Origin: Candidatus Wallbacteria bacterium
Lineage (GTDB): Bacteria > Muiribacteriota > JAQTZZ01
Reading direction: 5' to 3'
Assembly: GCA_028687545.1 (NCBI GenBank)
Contig: JAQTZZ010000018.1
Span: 8,156-72,155, forward strand
DNA: 64,000 bases
Shown: in pieces, positions 7,636 to 16,368 of the stretch
How the letters are laid out: each line of letters starts with the position of its first letter
Position numbering within the stretch: position 1 is the stretch's first letter
Program-made: the position numbers and the translations under genes
The notes under the pieces: model-generated
The model's database searches: none
What the model was told of the DNA's origin: nothing
What the model saw: the letters and a program-made list of their open reading frames with translations, nothing else

Positions 7636-9591
7636 ATGAAAGTTTTCGCTCTCAACCTGCTCCTGGTCTTTTCCTTATCCGCAGCCCATGCCGACTGGAT
7701 CGGCCTGACAAAGTCCCCTGATTATTCGGCATCCAAGCAGATCACCAAGAACTTCGGCTCTGAAATCCAGCTGGATGTAAATGTGCCGGGAGTTTTTATC
7801 AATCAAGTCAAGCAAAACGGTAAAACCTATTCCAAATTAGAGCTTCCTGAATCATCTCTGACCCTATTAAAGGGCTTCCCGGAATTGCCCAAGATCACTT
7901 CCTTTATCGCCCTGCCTGGAACTTCGGGAGTCAATGCTTCCATAGTCAACAGCGACTCAGTGATCAGGGAGATCGACCCTCTGGTCCCTTCCAAAGGCAA
8001 TCTGATGAGAGACATTAATCCGGACCGCGTGGAATATGAATTCAGTGACATTTACCAGACAGACGGCTGGTATCCGAAAACCGAGGAGATGGTCAGCGTG
8101 TCTGCACCATTCAAGTTCAGGGATATCTGGGGCGTGCAGCTGACGGTGATCCCTTTCCAGTTCAATCCCAAGGAAAACAAGCTGCGGATTTATACAAAAC
8201 TGACTGTTTCAGTCAACGCAGGAAGTGACTTCAAAGGCGTATCAAGGATCAGGCCTGATTCAGCTGATTTCGAGAATCTTTATTCCGATGTTTTCATTAA
8301 TTACGAATCCCAGAGTGCTAAGGGGTGTTCAGACCCAAAAGAAAACAAGAACCTGCTGATCATTGCCCACGATTCCTTCCTTGATTCGCTCAAACCGCTC
8401 AAGGAATGGAAAGAGAAGCTGGGCTGGAAAGTGGATCTGTTGCCTGTCTCTCAGGCGGGTGGTTCAGCGGATGGAATCAAATCATTCCTGCAGAAGCGTT
8501 ATGACGAAGGCAATCTCTGCTTTGTGCTGCTGGTGGGAGATGCGGAACAGGTTCCGACCTTGAAAGGCAAGATGGAAGGTGCTGACTCCGACGCCTGCTA
8601 TGTCAAGCTCGCAGGCAATGATAATGTACCTGACGCTTTTATTTCCAGGATTTCAGCAGAAACCCCGGATCAGGTCGCTTACATAGCTGCCAAGTCCATC
8701 AATTACGAACAGAATCCTGCCACAGGCGACGCTGCCGCCTGGTACAAGCAGGCATTAGCCATTGCTTCAGACCAGGGTAATCCCAAGGATTACGAGCGGG
8801 CCAGTGAACTCAACGCGAGCCTCAAAAGTTCGGGTTTTGAAAAGATTACTGAATGCTATGATAAAAACGGCGCTGAAGCGGACAAGAACACCATCTTCAA
8901 TGCAGTCAGCGAAGGCTGCAGCATCATTAATTATATCGGCCACGGAACTCCTACCCAGTGGGTCACCAGCGGCTTTAATGTCAGCGACTGCCAGAGCCTA
9001 AGCAACGGCGGCAAACTGCCTGTGATCTGGTCTGTAGCCTGCCTCAACGGAGCTTTTGTGGATACCACCTGCTTTGCCGAAGCCTGGCTGAGAACAGGCA
9101 GCAAAGGCAGCCCGGCAGGTTGCATCGGCATGGCAGCTTCCACCACAAACATGGCCTGGGTGCCGCCCTGCACCTGGCAGAAGCACGTGATCACTGTCGA
9201 GACCTGCCAGCAAAAGCATGCCACCGCATCAGTGCGCAATCTTTACGGAGTGCTGAAATGCATGGAACAATACGGCGCAGGTGATAAGAGCGAAGGAAAC
9301 CAGCTTAATGAGCAGCTGATCTATTTTGGCGACGGAACTGTCACCCTGCGTAACGGCTCTTCACGCAATGTCTCCTTCGACAAAACAGTCAAGGCTGCCG
9401 GTTTTGATCTTGGCTTCAGGGGTACTGATTTCAGCGGAATCACGGTCACTGTCTATGGTGACAGTCTGGAGAAGCTGAAAATCCTGCATCCGGACGAGAA
9501 TGGCATGGTTTCCCTGGCCCTGGAAGGACAGAAATATTTCACGGTCTCAGGTCCTGACATCATCCCGCAGGTAGACCAGCCTATCAATTGA
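7636..9591 (+). CDS. Gingipain-family (C25) secreted cysteine protease
   Basis: 651 residues from the ATG at 7636, preceded by GGAGG. An upstream in-frame ATG would put charged residues before the signal peptide (1-19). Residues 20-240 form the gingipain propeptide-like region, followed by the clan CD catalytic domain. H436 (IGHGTP) and C469 (SVACLNGAF) are 33 residues apart, exactly the separation of the catalytic pair in RgpB. Acidic and aromatic segments follow, with an Ig-like tail. There is no obvious type IX sorting domain. It is predicted to be an active extracytoplasmic endopeptidase, specificity unknown. Confidence 0.92.
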   Translation: MKVFALNLLLVFSLSAAHADWIGLTKSPDYSASKQITKNFGSEIQLDVNVPGVFINQVKQNGKTYSKLELPESSLTLLKGFPELPKITSFIALPGTSGVNASIVNSDSVIREIDPLVPSKGNLMRDINPDRVEYEFSDIYQTDGWYPKTEEMVSVSAPFKFRDIWGVQLTVIPFQFNPKENKLRIYTKLTVSVNAGSDFKGVSRIRPDSADFENLYSDVFINYESQSAKGCSDPKENKNLLIIAHDSFLDSLKPLKEWKEKLGWKVDLLPVSQAGGSADGIKSFLQKRYDEGNLCFVLLVGDAEQVPTLKGKMEGADSDACYVKLAGNDNVPDAFISRISAETPDQVAYIAAKSINYEQNPATGDAAAWYKQALAIASDQGNPKDYERASELNASLKSSGFEKITECYDKNGAEADKNTIFNAVSEGCSIINYIGHGTPTQWVTSGFNVSDCQSLSNGGKLPVIWSVACLNGAFVDTTCFAEAWLRTGSKGSPAGCIGMAASTTNMAWVPPCTWQKHVITVETCQQKHATASVRNLYGVLKCMEQYGAGDKSEGNQLNEQLIYFGDGTVTLRNGSSRNVSFDKTVKAAGFDLGFRGTDFSGITVTVYGDSLEKLKILHPDENGMVSLALEGQKYFTVSGPDIIPQVDQPIN

Positions 9592-9625
9592 ACTTTTAAA
9601 CGTTCTCTTGTGCCGATAGGTAGTG

Positions 9626-10189
9626 ATGCGCTTGCTAACAGTCAGCCTGTTGATTTTATTGGCCTTTTTTTACATGGGTGCCACTGCGGATTTTTACCAG
9701 TGGCATGACATCTGGAAAATCGATCCTGCCGATTCTCCCTGCAGCGGTGAAATCCGCCTGATGGTCAAAGACTTTCCAGACAGCAGGGGAATGGTGTACA
9801 TTTCATTGTTTTCAAGCAGGGATGCGATTGCAGGACTCTTTTCACCATTCAATCAATATCCCACAGTTTTTTCGGAAAAACCCGGATTCAATGAAGTCAT
9901 TGACTGCGCCAGAGTCGTTCTGCAGAGACAGATCGAAGAGCAGCCTATGATTATCGTGCTGCCGAACATTCCATATGGAGACTATGCGATCAGCGTCTTT
10001 CAGGACGTAAACCGCAATCAGCAGCTGGATCTGGACGATACCGGCATCCCGTATGAACCATGGGGTCTGACGAACAACCCGCCCAGGAAATATCGTCCTC
10101 CAAATTTCACTCAAGCCCGCTTCAGACTTGAATCCAAGGTTCTGTACCAGGTGATCGAAATGCAGAGCCCGAGACCAGGCTGGCATTGA
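9626..10189 (+). CDS. Exported DUF2141-domain protein
   Basis: 187 residues from ATG 9626 (a GTG three bases earlier is also possible). A signal peptide (1-21) is followed by a DUF2141 beta-sandwich. It shows the typical succession of an N-terminal strand region, LPNIPYGDYAISVFQDVNRN (a calcium-site-like acidic loop), GIPYEPWGLTNN and a closing strand. Function of the family is not known. It follows the C25 protease by 34 nt and could be co-transcribed with it. Confidence 0.82.
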   Translation: MRLLTVSLLILLAFFYMGATADFYQWHDIWKIDPADSPCSGEIRLMVKDFPDSRGMVYISLFSSRDAIAGLFSPFNQYPTVFSEKPGFNEVIDCARVVLQRQIEEQPMIIVLPNIPYGDYAISVFQDVNRNQQLDLDDTGIPYEPWGLTNNPPRKYRPPNFTQARFRLESKVLYQVIEMQSPRPGWH

Positions 10190-10309
10190 TGTAAACCGGA
10201 AATTTCTTGATGTTTTGCCCTTCATTCTCCCCGGATCCTCCCGATAATATTGATAGCTAGAACTTGAGGTTAAGACTGTAGTATCAAGTAGGGGAAAGGG
10301 GAGGACGTC

Positions 10310-10495
10310 ATGCATACCTGCAGGTTTCAAAAGAAGGAATCGTATTCCAGGAACTGTAATCAATCCAAAGACCAGAATTACTGCGCGCTTTTCTTTGAAA
10401 TGGTGGATGTTTCCACCTGTGACCAGTGTCTTGAATTCAAGCCTCTGTATACGGTAAATCTGCGGACTCATCAGGAACAGCCGGTACTGCGCTGA
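10310..10495 (+). CDS. Small cysteine-containing protein
   Basis: 61 residues, five cysteines, with one C-x2-C pair (TCDQC). The start follows a long purine tract ending in GGGGAGGA at a good distance. No family recognised. It occupies the otherwise empty 10190-10568 interval. Coding status rests on the ribosome site and open frame only. Confidence 0.4.
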   Translation: MHTCRFQKKESYSRNCNQSKDQNYCALFFEMVDVSTCDQCLEFKPLYTVNLRTHQEQPVLR

Positions 10496-10521
10496 ATTTT
10501 CCTCTATCCTGAAATAACCGC

Positions 10522-10550
10522 TTGGTCCGCATCAATTCTCCGGGTATAAT
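10522..10550 (+). promoter_or_regulatory. Sigma-70-type promoter
   Basis: TTGGTC (10522-10527), 17-nt spacer, TATAAT (10545-10550), 18 nt before the next start codon, which implies a very short leader. Confidence 0.6.
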
Positions 10551-10568
10551 TGAATCAGAGAGGATTGA

Positions 10569-11303
10569 ATGCGGAGCTGTTTAGCAATATTTTTATTATT
10601 TTATTGTTGCGCTTTGCAAGCCGGTGATCTGGTTGAGTCGTCTGACCTTACAGCAGATCGGCAGCTGGGCACCAGCGAAGTAAAGCGGGGAAATCTGGAT
10701 TTTTATATCATTTATTACCGGATCGGCCCTGTCAAAAATGGCAATAACCCGCTCTCCGACCAGAGACGGCTCTACTTCGAAATCGACAAGGCTCATATCA
10801 ATTTCACTGCTACCGCCACCAGTGATTACACAGGACACACTTACTCCGCCATACCAGACGGAGTGGTCTTCCATTTTAAAAATCTCCCGGTCGGTTCATA
10901 CGCATTGAGCATTATCCCGGATTATTCCAGTGATCAGCGCACTTTCAGCGCCAGAGTGGTTGAAAGTCAGACTACTTCCTGCGCTCAGGAAGAGGAACTC
11001 GCACAGCAGTATGAGGGCCGTCTGCGTGTCAGCATAGCAGCTGGAGCCAACCTCAGATGCCATGTGGTGCTTTCCTATTCTAATAAAGACTACACGATCC
11101 AGGATGACAGGATCGCTGTCGACACAATGGCTGGAGAGCAATCCTATGAAGGAGTCGTTGAATATTACCCGATTCCCTGGGGTTCCTATGCCGGCAGAAC
11201 AGTCCTCACCGGCGCAGGCGAAACCAATGACATGGGCAACATAGAAATTACAGTCAATAATTCCCATGCTGATGCCTGGCTGGTGATCAAACAATCCAAA
11301 TGA
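10569..11303 (+). CDS. Exported protein of unknown function
   Basis: 244 residues with a signal peptide (1-18). The mature protein is rich in beta strands and aromatic residues. The middle (FHFKNLPVGSYALSIIPDY) is reminiscent of the LPxGxYAISVFxDxN segment of DUF2141 proteins such as its neighbour at 9626, so it may be a distant two-domain relative. Two cysteines (about 138 and 160) could form a disulfide. A strong terminator closes the gene. Confidence 0.72.
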   Translation: MRSCLAIFLLFYCCALQAGDLVESSDLTADRQLGTSEVKRGNLDFYIIYYRIGPVKNGNNPLSDQRRLYFEIDKAHINFTATATSDYTGHTYSAIPDGVVFHFKNLPVGSYALSIIPDYSSDQRTFSARVVESQTTSCAQEEELAQQYEGRLRVSIAAGANLRCHVVLSYSNKDYTIQDDRIAVDTMAGEQSYEGVVEYYPIPWGSYAGRTVLTGAGETNDMGNIEITVNNSHADAWLVIKQSK

Positions 11304-11310
11304 TTTCAAA

Positions 11311-11340
11311 AAAAAAGCCCGGATTTCCGGGCTTTTTTTT
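11311..11340. terminator. Bidirectional Rho-independent terminator
   Basis: AAAGCCCGGA and TCCGGGCTTT arms around a 2-nt centre, with an A-run on the left and a T-run on the right. It sits between convergent genes and can stop both. Confidence 0.9.
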
Positions 11341-11362
11341 GGCAGGTATCTGTATTTATTAT

Positions 11363-12214
11363 CTATTGAAGCACTTCGTCTGTCGGTACGAGCTTCTGAG
11401 AGGCTGAATAGCTCGGTGAGAAATACAGACCTGACGGAGCACCAGCTGCTATCGTATGGCTGATCGCGACAGCACTGTAGTTGCTTCCTGCCCAGGTGGC
11501 GTCCCTTTCGGTGTAGAAACGCTTGGCCACTCTGAATGTGCGCTTGAAAGCCAGTCCCGAATGCACTACATGACCATGTCCGTCTGTGTGGGTGTGATAG
11601 GCATTCACTGTGATGTAGAGGAAATATCCGATCCTGGCTGAGTATTCAACTCTGTAGGTCAAATCTTCATCCTTGGCCTGGGGCCAGGAGCTGTGCAGAT
11701 CACTGCCAGCCGCTTTGACGGCTGAGTCTGTATACTGCTTCACATCCTCGACCGCATCCAGAGGATCTTTGTAATCGAGCTTAGGCGTGTATTTTTCAGC
11801 TTTGGTGTCGAAATTCATGCCAGGTGCATCCGGCCTGTGCCAGAGATAAATCACATGCACTGCGCCATAGAATTCATCCACACCGTTCGGGTCAGGCAGG
11901 ATTTTGGGAATCGCAGTTGTTTCGACTACCCAGGTGATTTTGTCGTCTGTTGCTGACGGATAAAGCACCTTGGCTCTGGCAACAGCAGTTTTCACAATCC
12001 TGTCGGACATTTCGAGCGCTCCGTTCTTCGCAGCTTCTTCGCTGACGTAATCGCCTTGCTGGGTGTACTCACTGTAATCTGACTTGAAGTCCAGTCCAGG
12101 GGGCGTGCCCAGCTTGCAGGTTACGATTACCTTGATCATTCCGGTGTAAGTGGTCTGGCCGGCATAAACGGCCACCATCAATCCGAGCAGCAGCAGTACT
12201 AAAATCTTTTTCAC
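11363..12214 (-). CDS. Exported protein with three related short repeats
   Basis: 283 residues, signal peptide 1-18, start after GAGGAGGAAGAG. Three similar segments are spread through the mature chain: PPGLDFKSDYSEYT (about 38-51), APGMNFDTKAEKYT (about 130-143) and PSGLYFSPSYSASQ (about 259-272). This suggests an internally repeated beta-rich fold. A His-rich stretch (HTHTDGHGHVVH) could bind metal. Family not recognised. On the minus strand a TTGTAAC box lies at 12316-12310, similar to the one at the peptidase promoters. Confidence 0.72.
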   Translation of the reverse strand: MKKILVLLLLGLMVAVYAGQTTYTGMIKVIVTCKLGTPPGLDFKSDYSEYTQQGDYVSEEAAKNGALEMSDRIVKTAVARAKVLYPSATDDKITWVVETTAIPKILPDPNGVDEFYGAVHVIYLWHRPDAPGMNFDTKAEKYTPKLDYKDPLDAVEDVKQYTDSAVKAAGSDLHSSWPQAKDEDLTYRVEYSARIGYFLYITVNAYHTHTDGHGHVVHSGLAFKRTFRVAKRFYTERDATWAGSNYSAVAISHTIAAGAPSGLYFSPSYSASQKLVPTDEVLQ

Positions 12215-12397
12215 TCTTCCTCCTCTTGTGAAACTTTTCGGACCAGCTGTAGTCTTTTTTCAGCCATCCGTATTGAAGTGATTATTTACCTGACCATAAA
12301 TATTATCCAGTTACAAAAAGCTGCATAGAATCAAAACCTGAATTTGACTTTTTCCTGGAAGGGGGGTAAAAAGTAGGCCTGATCAACTGGGGGCAGC

Positions 12398-12817
12398 TTG
12401 GAATTAGAAGTCAGAATCATCAGAGAGGCCAGCAGAGAAGAGATTTTTCAGCTCTACGTAGAAGAGAACTGGTGGAAACCGGAAGAGCGGATTCAGATGC
12501 ATCTGATCGATGATGTGATAAAAAAATCATTCTGCTTTGCGGGGGCTTTCTGTGACGGAAAAATGATCGGCATGGGCCGGGCGATTTCTGACGGGATATC
12601 AGACGCCTATATCCAGGATGTGATGGTGACAAAGAGTTTTAGAGGGCGTGGACTAGGCATGATGATCATGGAATGCATTATCAGCCACCTCAAATCTCAT
12701 GGTGTATCCTGGATCGGGCTGATCGCCAATCCAGGGACCAGTAATTTTTATAAAGGCCTTGGGTTCAAAGTGATGGAAAAATTTACTCCCATGCTGCTGG
12801 AATCACCTGATGAATGA
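12398..12817 (+). CDS. GNAT-family N-acetyltransferase
   Basis: 139 residues, TTG start after GGGGGCAG. The GNAT fold is clear: AYIQDVMVTKSFRGRGLGMM contains the acetyl-CoA pyrophosphate-binding R-x-x-G-x-G signature, followed by GLIANPGTSNFYKGLGF. Substrate unknown. It overlaps the next gene by 8 nt and starts a four-gene overlapping run. Confidence 0.88.
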   Translation: MELEVRIIREASREEIFQLYVEENWWKPEERIQMHLIDDVIKKSFCFAGAFCDGKMIGMGRAISDGISDAYIQDVMVTKSFRGRGLGMMIMECIISHLKSHGVSWIGLIANPGTSNFYKGLGFKVMEKFTPMLLESPDE

Positions 12818-13712
12818 TCTGCAGATAGATTGCTTTCATGAATTCAGTCTGAAGGACCGGCATACCATTGAACCTTTACTGGTAGCTTCCAATCCCCAGC
12901 TCTGCGATTATAATTTCGCCAATTTATACTGCTGGGGTGAAATTTACAGTATCAAATGGAATCTGTACAAAAACCGCCTGCTGATCTATGACGGCCACGA
13001 CGATTATTTAACGATGCCGGTTGGGGAACCCTTCGCTTTAGAGGAATTTGTTGAAATGTCCGATGCCCTGCAAAAACAGGGGAAATCAGGCAATTATTTT
13101 CTGGTGGCTCTGGATGTGATCGAGCGCAATCGAGCTGATTTTGAGCATTTTTTTGATCTGAAAATCGACGAGAACCTGGGTGATTATATCTATAATCTGA
13201 AAAAGCTTTATGAACTTAAAGGCTCTAAACTTCAGAAGAAAAAAAACCTGGTGTCCCAGTTCAGGCGGAACAATCCGGATTACAGGGTGGAGAGACTGGA
13301 ACGAAAATTTTTCGATGAATGCCTCAGACTGGCCGAAATCTGGTGCAGATTTTCAGAAAACTGCAACGATCCTGGTGTCTTGGAAGAAAATCGAGCTTTG
13401 CGCCGGGCACTGCAATCTTATGAAGATCTCGGCCTGGATGGATTGACTATGTTTGCAGGGGATAAAATCGTTGCTTTCTCAATTTTTGACCGTTTAAATG
13501 TCAATACCGCAGATATTCATTTTGAAAAGACTGATATGGAAATCAAAGGCTGTTCTCAGGCCATCAACTGGAAAACAGCGGAATATCTGCTCAATAACTA
13601 CGAATTCATCAACAGGGAGCAGGACATGGGAGTCGAAGGCCTGCGTCAGGCCAAGCGTTCCTACTGCCCGGAATTTCTTGCCACTTCCTATTCCCTGATC
13701 AGGAAGAAATGA
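12810..13712 (+). CDS. DUF2156 (phosphatidylglycerol lysyltransferase C-terminal-like) protein
   Basis: 300 residues without membrane segments. It matches DUF2156 in layout: an N-terminal NPQLCDYNFANLYCWGE segment, a KKKNLVSQFRRNNPDYRVERL segment in the middle, and a GLRQAKRSYCPEFL end. The fold is a tandem GNAT-like domain related to the aminoacyl-transfer half of MprF, but stand-alone members have no settled function. It shares an 8-nt overlap with the upstream GNAT gene and an ATGA overlap with the hydrolase downstream. Confidence 0.85.
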   Translation: MNDLQIDCFHEFSLKDRHTIEPLLVASNPQLCDYNFANLYCWGEIYSIKWNLYKNRLLIYDGHDDYLTMPVGEPFALEEFVEMSDALQKQGKSGNYFLVALDVIERNRADFEHFFDLKIDENLGDYIYNLKKLYELKGSKLQKKKNLVSQFRRNNPDYRVERLERKFFDECLRLAEIWCRFSENCNDPGVLEENRALRRALQSYEDLGLDGLTMFAGDKIVAFSIFDRLNVNTADIHFEKTDMEIKGCSQAINWKTAEYLLNNYEFINREQDMGVEGLRQAKRSYCPEFLATSYSLIRKK

Positions 13713-14560
13713 TGCCGAACTGGGCCATGTTTTTCTGGACTCTATTAAAAATCCTGATCATCTCCTATTTTCTGCTCTGCATTTTCATATATTCTTACCA
13801 GGAACGATTGATTTATTTTCCCAACCGCTCCAAAGGTGACGATCCATCTTCACTGGGCTTAAAATTCGAGCAGATATTCTTAAAAACCAGCGATGGGGTC
13901 AGGATTTCCGCCTGGCTTGTGCCATGCGACCAGCCCAGGGCTGCTCTGATATTCTGCCATGGAAATGCAGCGAATCTCCACTCCTGCCTCCCAAACATCA
14001 GTCTCTTTCACAAACTGGGTCTGACTGTGCTGGCTTTTGACTATCGTGGTTACGGTCTGAGTGAAGGCTCGATTTCCGAAAGCGGAACTGGTTTCGACGC
14101 TGAGGCTGCCTGGGACTTTCTCGGGTCCGAGCGAGGATTCAAACCTGATCAGATCATCATAGCCGGGCAGTCGCTCGGGGGGGCAGTGGCAGCGAGACTT
14201 GCAGCGCTGCGGAATCCTGGAATGCTGATCCTGGAATCAACTTTTACTTCCATTCAGGAAATGGCAAGGCAGCAATACCCGTTTCTGCCGGTCAAGATGC
14301 TCTGCAGGGTAAGTTACAACACTATTGAATCCCTGGAAAAAATCCATTGCCCGGTCCTGATCATCCACAGTCCGATGGACGAAATGATACCGTTCACGAT
14401 GGGCCAGGCTCTTTTTGCCAAAGCATCAGGACCCAAGGCTTTTCTTCCGATCTCCGGCGACCACAACTCAGGCTTCCAGATATCAGGTGACATCTACACT
14501 CAAGGTCTCTCCAATTTCATGGATAAATTTCTGAACGGTGCCTGCAGTGAATCTCGCTAA
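13709..14560 (+). CDS. Membrane-anchored alpha/beta hydrolase (ABHD13/BEM46-like)
   Basis: 283 residues. A transmembrane anchor (about 6-28) is followed by the family hallmark RLIYFPN. The oxyanion-side HGNA motif, the nucleophile elbow GQSLGG, an acid in MDEMIP and a histidine in SGDHNSGF complete a serine hydrolase triad. Substrates of this family are unclear (lipid or acyl-protein hydrolysis is possible). Translationally coupled to the DUF2156 gene by an ATGA overlap and overlaps the transporter gene by 23 nt. Confidence 0.88.
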   Translation: MMPNWAMFFWTLLKILIISYFLLCIFIYSYQERLIYFPNRSKGDDPSSLGLKFEQIFLKTSDGVRISAWLVPCDQPRAALIFCHGNAANLHSCLPNISLFHKLGLTVLAFDYRGYGLSEGSISESGTGFDAEAAWDFLGSERGFKPDQIIIAGQSLGGAVAARLAALRNPGMLILESTFTSIQEMARQQYPFLPVKMLCRVSYNTIESLEKIHCPVLIIHSPMDEMIPFTMGQALFAKASGPKAFLPISGDHNSGFQISGDIYTQGLSNFMDKFLNGACSESR

Positions 14561-15425
14561 AACCGTGCTGATTCTTCTGACCGGAATCATCGCGGTGTCG
14601 CTCGCTTCCATCTTTACTAAATACTGCGACGATGTGCCGGCTGTGGTGATCGCGGCATACAGGGTAGGCACTGCCTCCTGCATCCTGATCCTGATCGCAG
14701 CCATTAGAGGAGTCGGGCTGCAAAAGATTTCCAGAACCGACTTAAAACTGGCGGTGCTCGGCGGCTTTTTTCTTTCGCTGCATTTTCTGACCTGGTTCAC
14801 CTCCCTCAAATACACAACAGTCACTACCAGCGTCGTTCTGGTGACCACAAACCCGATTTTCGTGAGCCTGTTTTCCTTTCTGCTGTTCAGGGAGAAGCTT
14901 GTCACCGAAGTTCTGCTGGGAATTATCATGACATTTGCGGGCAGCGTGATTCTCGCTTTGACAGGCGGGCAGCTGGCGTTTGCAGGCGGCCATGTATTTT
15001 TAGGCAACATTCTCGCATTGTGCGGGGCTGTAATGGCTTCCTGTTATCTTATGGTAGGCAGCAATCTGCGCGAGCGGATGGATATCCTCGCCTACACCAC
15101 CATTGTCTATTCCAGCACAGCTGTATTTCTGCTTTTCTATTGCCTGATCAGCGGAGCAGGCTTCACAGGCTACAGACCTTCTTCATATGTTTTCATGCTG
15201 CTGATGGCGTTGATACCTCAATTACTCGGTCACTCTGCCTTCAACTGGGCCCTGCGGCATTTAAAGGCCAGCATGGTTGCCCTGACTATCCTGGGAGAAC
15301 CTGTGCTGGCATCTATTTTCGCCCATTTTCTGTTCAGGGATCAGATTAATTCCATCCAGATGACCGGAATCATTCTGATTTTTGCCGGGATCATCATCGC
15401 TGCCCGGAAAGGTGCAAAAAAGTAA
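14538..15425 (+). CDS. EamA/DMT-family metabolite transporter
   Basis: About 295 residues with ten predicted membrane helices in two EamA repeats, ending in the typical GEPVLASIFAHFLF...IILIFAGII pattern. GTG start; another GTG at 14547 would be equally compatible. It overlaps the hydrolase gene by 23 nt. Likely an inner-membrane exporter of an amino acid or related metabolite, with the substrate not predictable. Confidence 0.88.
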   Translation: MPAVNLAKTVLILLTGIIAVSLASIFTKYCDDVPAVVIAAYRVGTASCILILIAAIRGVGLQKISRTDLKLAVLGGFFLSLHFLTWFTSLKYTTVTTSVVLVTTNPIFVSLFSFLLFREKLVTEVLLGIIMTFAGSVILALTGGQLAFAGGHVFLGNILALCGAVMASCYLMVGSNLRERMDILAYTTIVYSSTAVFLLFYCLISGAGFTGYRPSSYVFMLLMALIPQLLGHSAFNWALRHLKASMVALTILGEPVLASIFAHFLFRDQINSIQMTGIILIFAGIIIAARKGAKK

Positions 15426-15464
15426 GTTTTTTGATAGATTCAGGAAGGCAGGTTCGATTTTAAA

Positions 15465-16316
15465 ATGAGATATTTTTACTTAATTCCACTGTTTTTTTAC
15501 CTGACCAGTTCCTGGTCTGCCGAAAGACAGAAACCGGTTTACTTCTGGAATTCCAATTACGATTCTCAGGAATCAATTGCGATTCGGATCCTGCCTCCTG
15601 AAGAATTCGAAAGAGTGCAGGTAAAAGCCGGTTCATTTGAAGAATGGCTGCGCTGGCTTCCGTTGAAAAAGGGATTTCCTCCAGTCAAGAGATTTGATGG
15701 AAAGCTGAATCGGTATAAATTCATTCACTTCGCTGTGCTCGACCTTGATTTCGGTGACCGCAGATCACACGGGGCTGCCCAATCTCTGGAGTACCTCTAT
15801 GCTGAATATCTTTTCTCTCAAGAATATTTCTGGGCTGTTCATTTCAAACTGAATACAGGCAAGAGAGTGGACCTGCGTCAATGGCAGGAAGGTGAGAGAC
15901 CTTTTTTCTTCCTCAAAAAGCTTAACTGGGAGCCAAAAGCCCCTGAATCCAGAACTTACGAAAATTTCAGAGATTTCATGGAATTTGTCTTCTCCAATAC
16001 CAATGCAGATTCTCTTGTTCAGGAATTGATTCCAGTTACCCCAAAAACAGATCTGGAGATCGGTGACATCTTCATCATTGCCGGAACAGGAGGGCAGGCA
16101 GTGATAGTGCTGGACAAAGCAGTAAATAAAAAAACAGGACAACAGGTATTTTTACTCGGACAGGGGTCTGAACCGGCGCAGGAGTTCCACCTGCTGCAAA
16201 ACACCACCGACTCTTACCTCAATCCCTGGTATCATGCCGATTTCGGCGACCACCTGATCACTCCGAAATGTGTTTTTATGCCTGAAGACAGGAAGAGATT
16301 TTTGAAGGAGTATTGA
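15465..16316 (+). CDS. Exported DUF4846 protein
   Basis: 283 residues with a signal peptide (1-18). DUF4846 features are seen in order: SFEEWLRWLPLKKG, the FAVLDLDFGD strand, the QSLEYLYAEYL helix, EIGDIFIIAGTGGQAVIVLD and VFLLGQGSEPAQEFH with a PWY end. The GHAV-like segment, here GQAV with Q replacing the usual H, resembles a cysteine-free NlpC/CHAP-like fold, so the activity of the family is uncertain. Confidence 0.82.
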   Translation: MRYFYLIPLFFYLTSSWSAERQKPVYFWNSNYDSQESIAIRILPPEEFERVQVKAGSFEEWLRWLPLKKGFPPVKRFDGKLNRYKFIHFAVLDLDFGDRRSHGAAQSLEYLYAEYLFSQEYFWAVHFKLNTGKRVDLRQWQEGERPFFFLKKLNWEPKAPESRTYENFRDFMEFVFSNTNADSLVQELIPVTPKTDLEIGDIFIIAGTGGQAVIVLDKAVNKKTGQQVFLLGQGSEPAQEFHLLQNTTDSYLNPWYHADFGDHLITPKCVFMPEDRKRFLKEY

Positions 16317-16340
16317 CAGTTAATTACCCTGTAGTATAAT
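16313..16340 (+). promoter_or_regulatory. Near-perfect sigma-70 promoter
   Basis: TTGACA (16313-16318), 16-nt spacer, TATAAT (16335-16340). Both hexamers are consensus. The -35 overlaps the stop codon of the DUF4846 gene. The downstream thioredoxin-TPR gene is therefore expected to be strongly expressed. Confidence 0.85.
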
Positions 16341-16368
16341 TCACACAAATCTATCAAAAGGAGCAACT

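Noticed and set aside
9842-10471. 209-codon open frame on the minus strand
   Set aside because: Lies antisense to the DUF2141 gene and the 61-residue frame, has no signal or recognisable motif, and runs across an intergenic region without a ribosome site.
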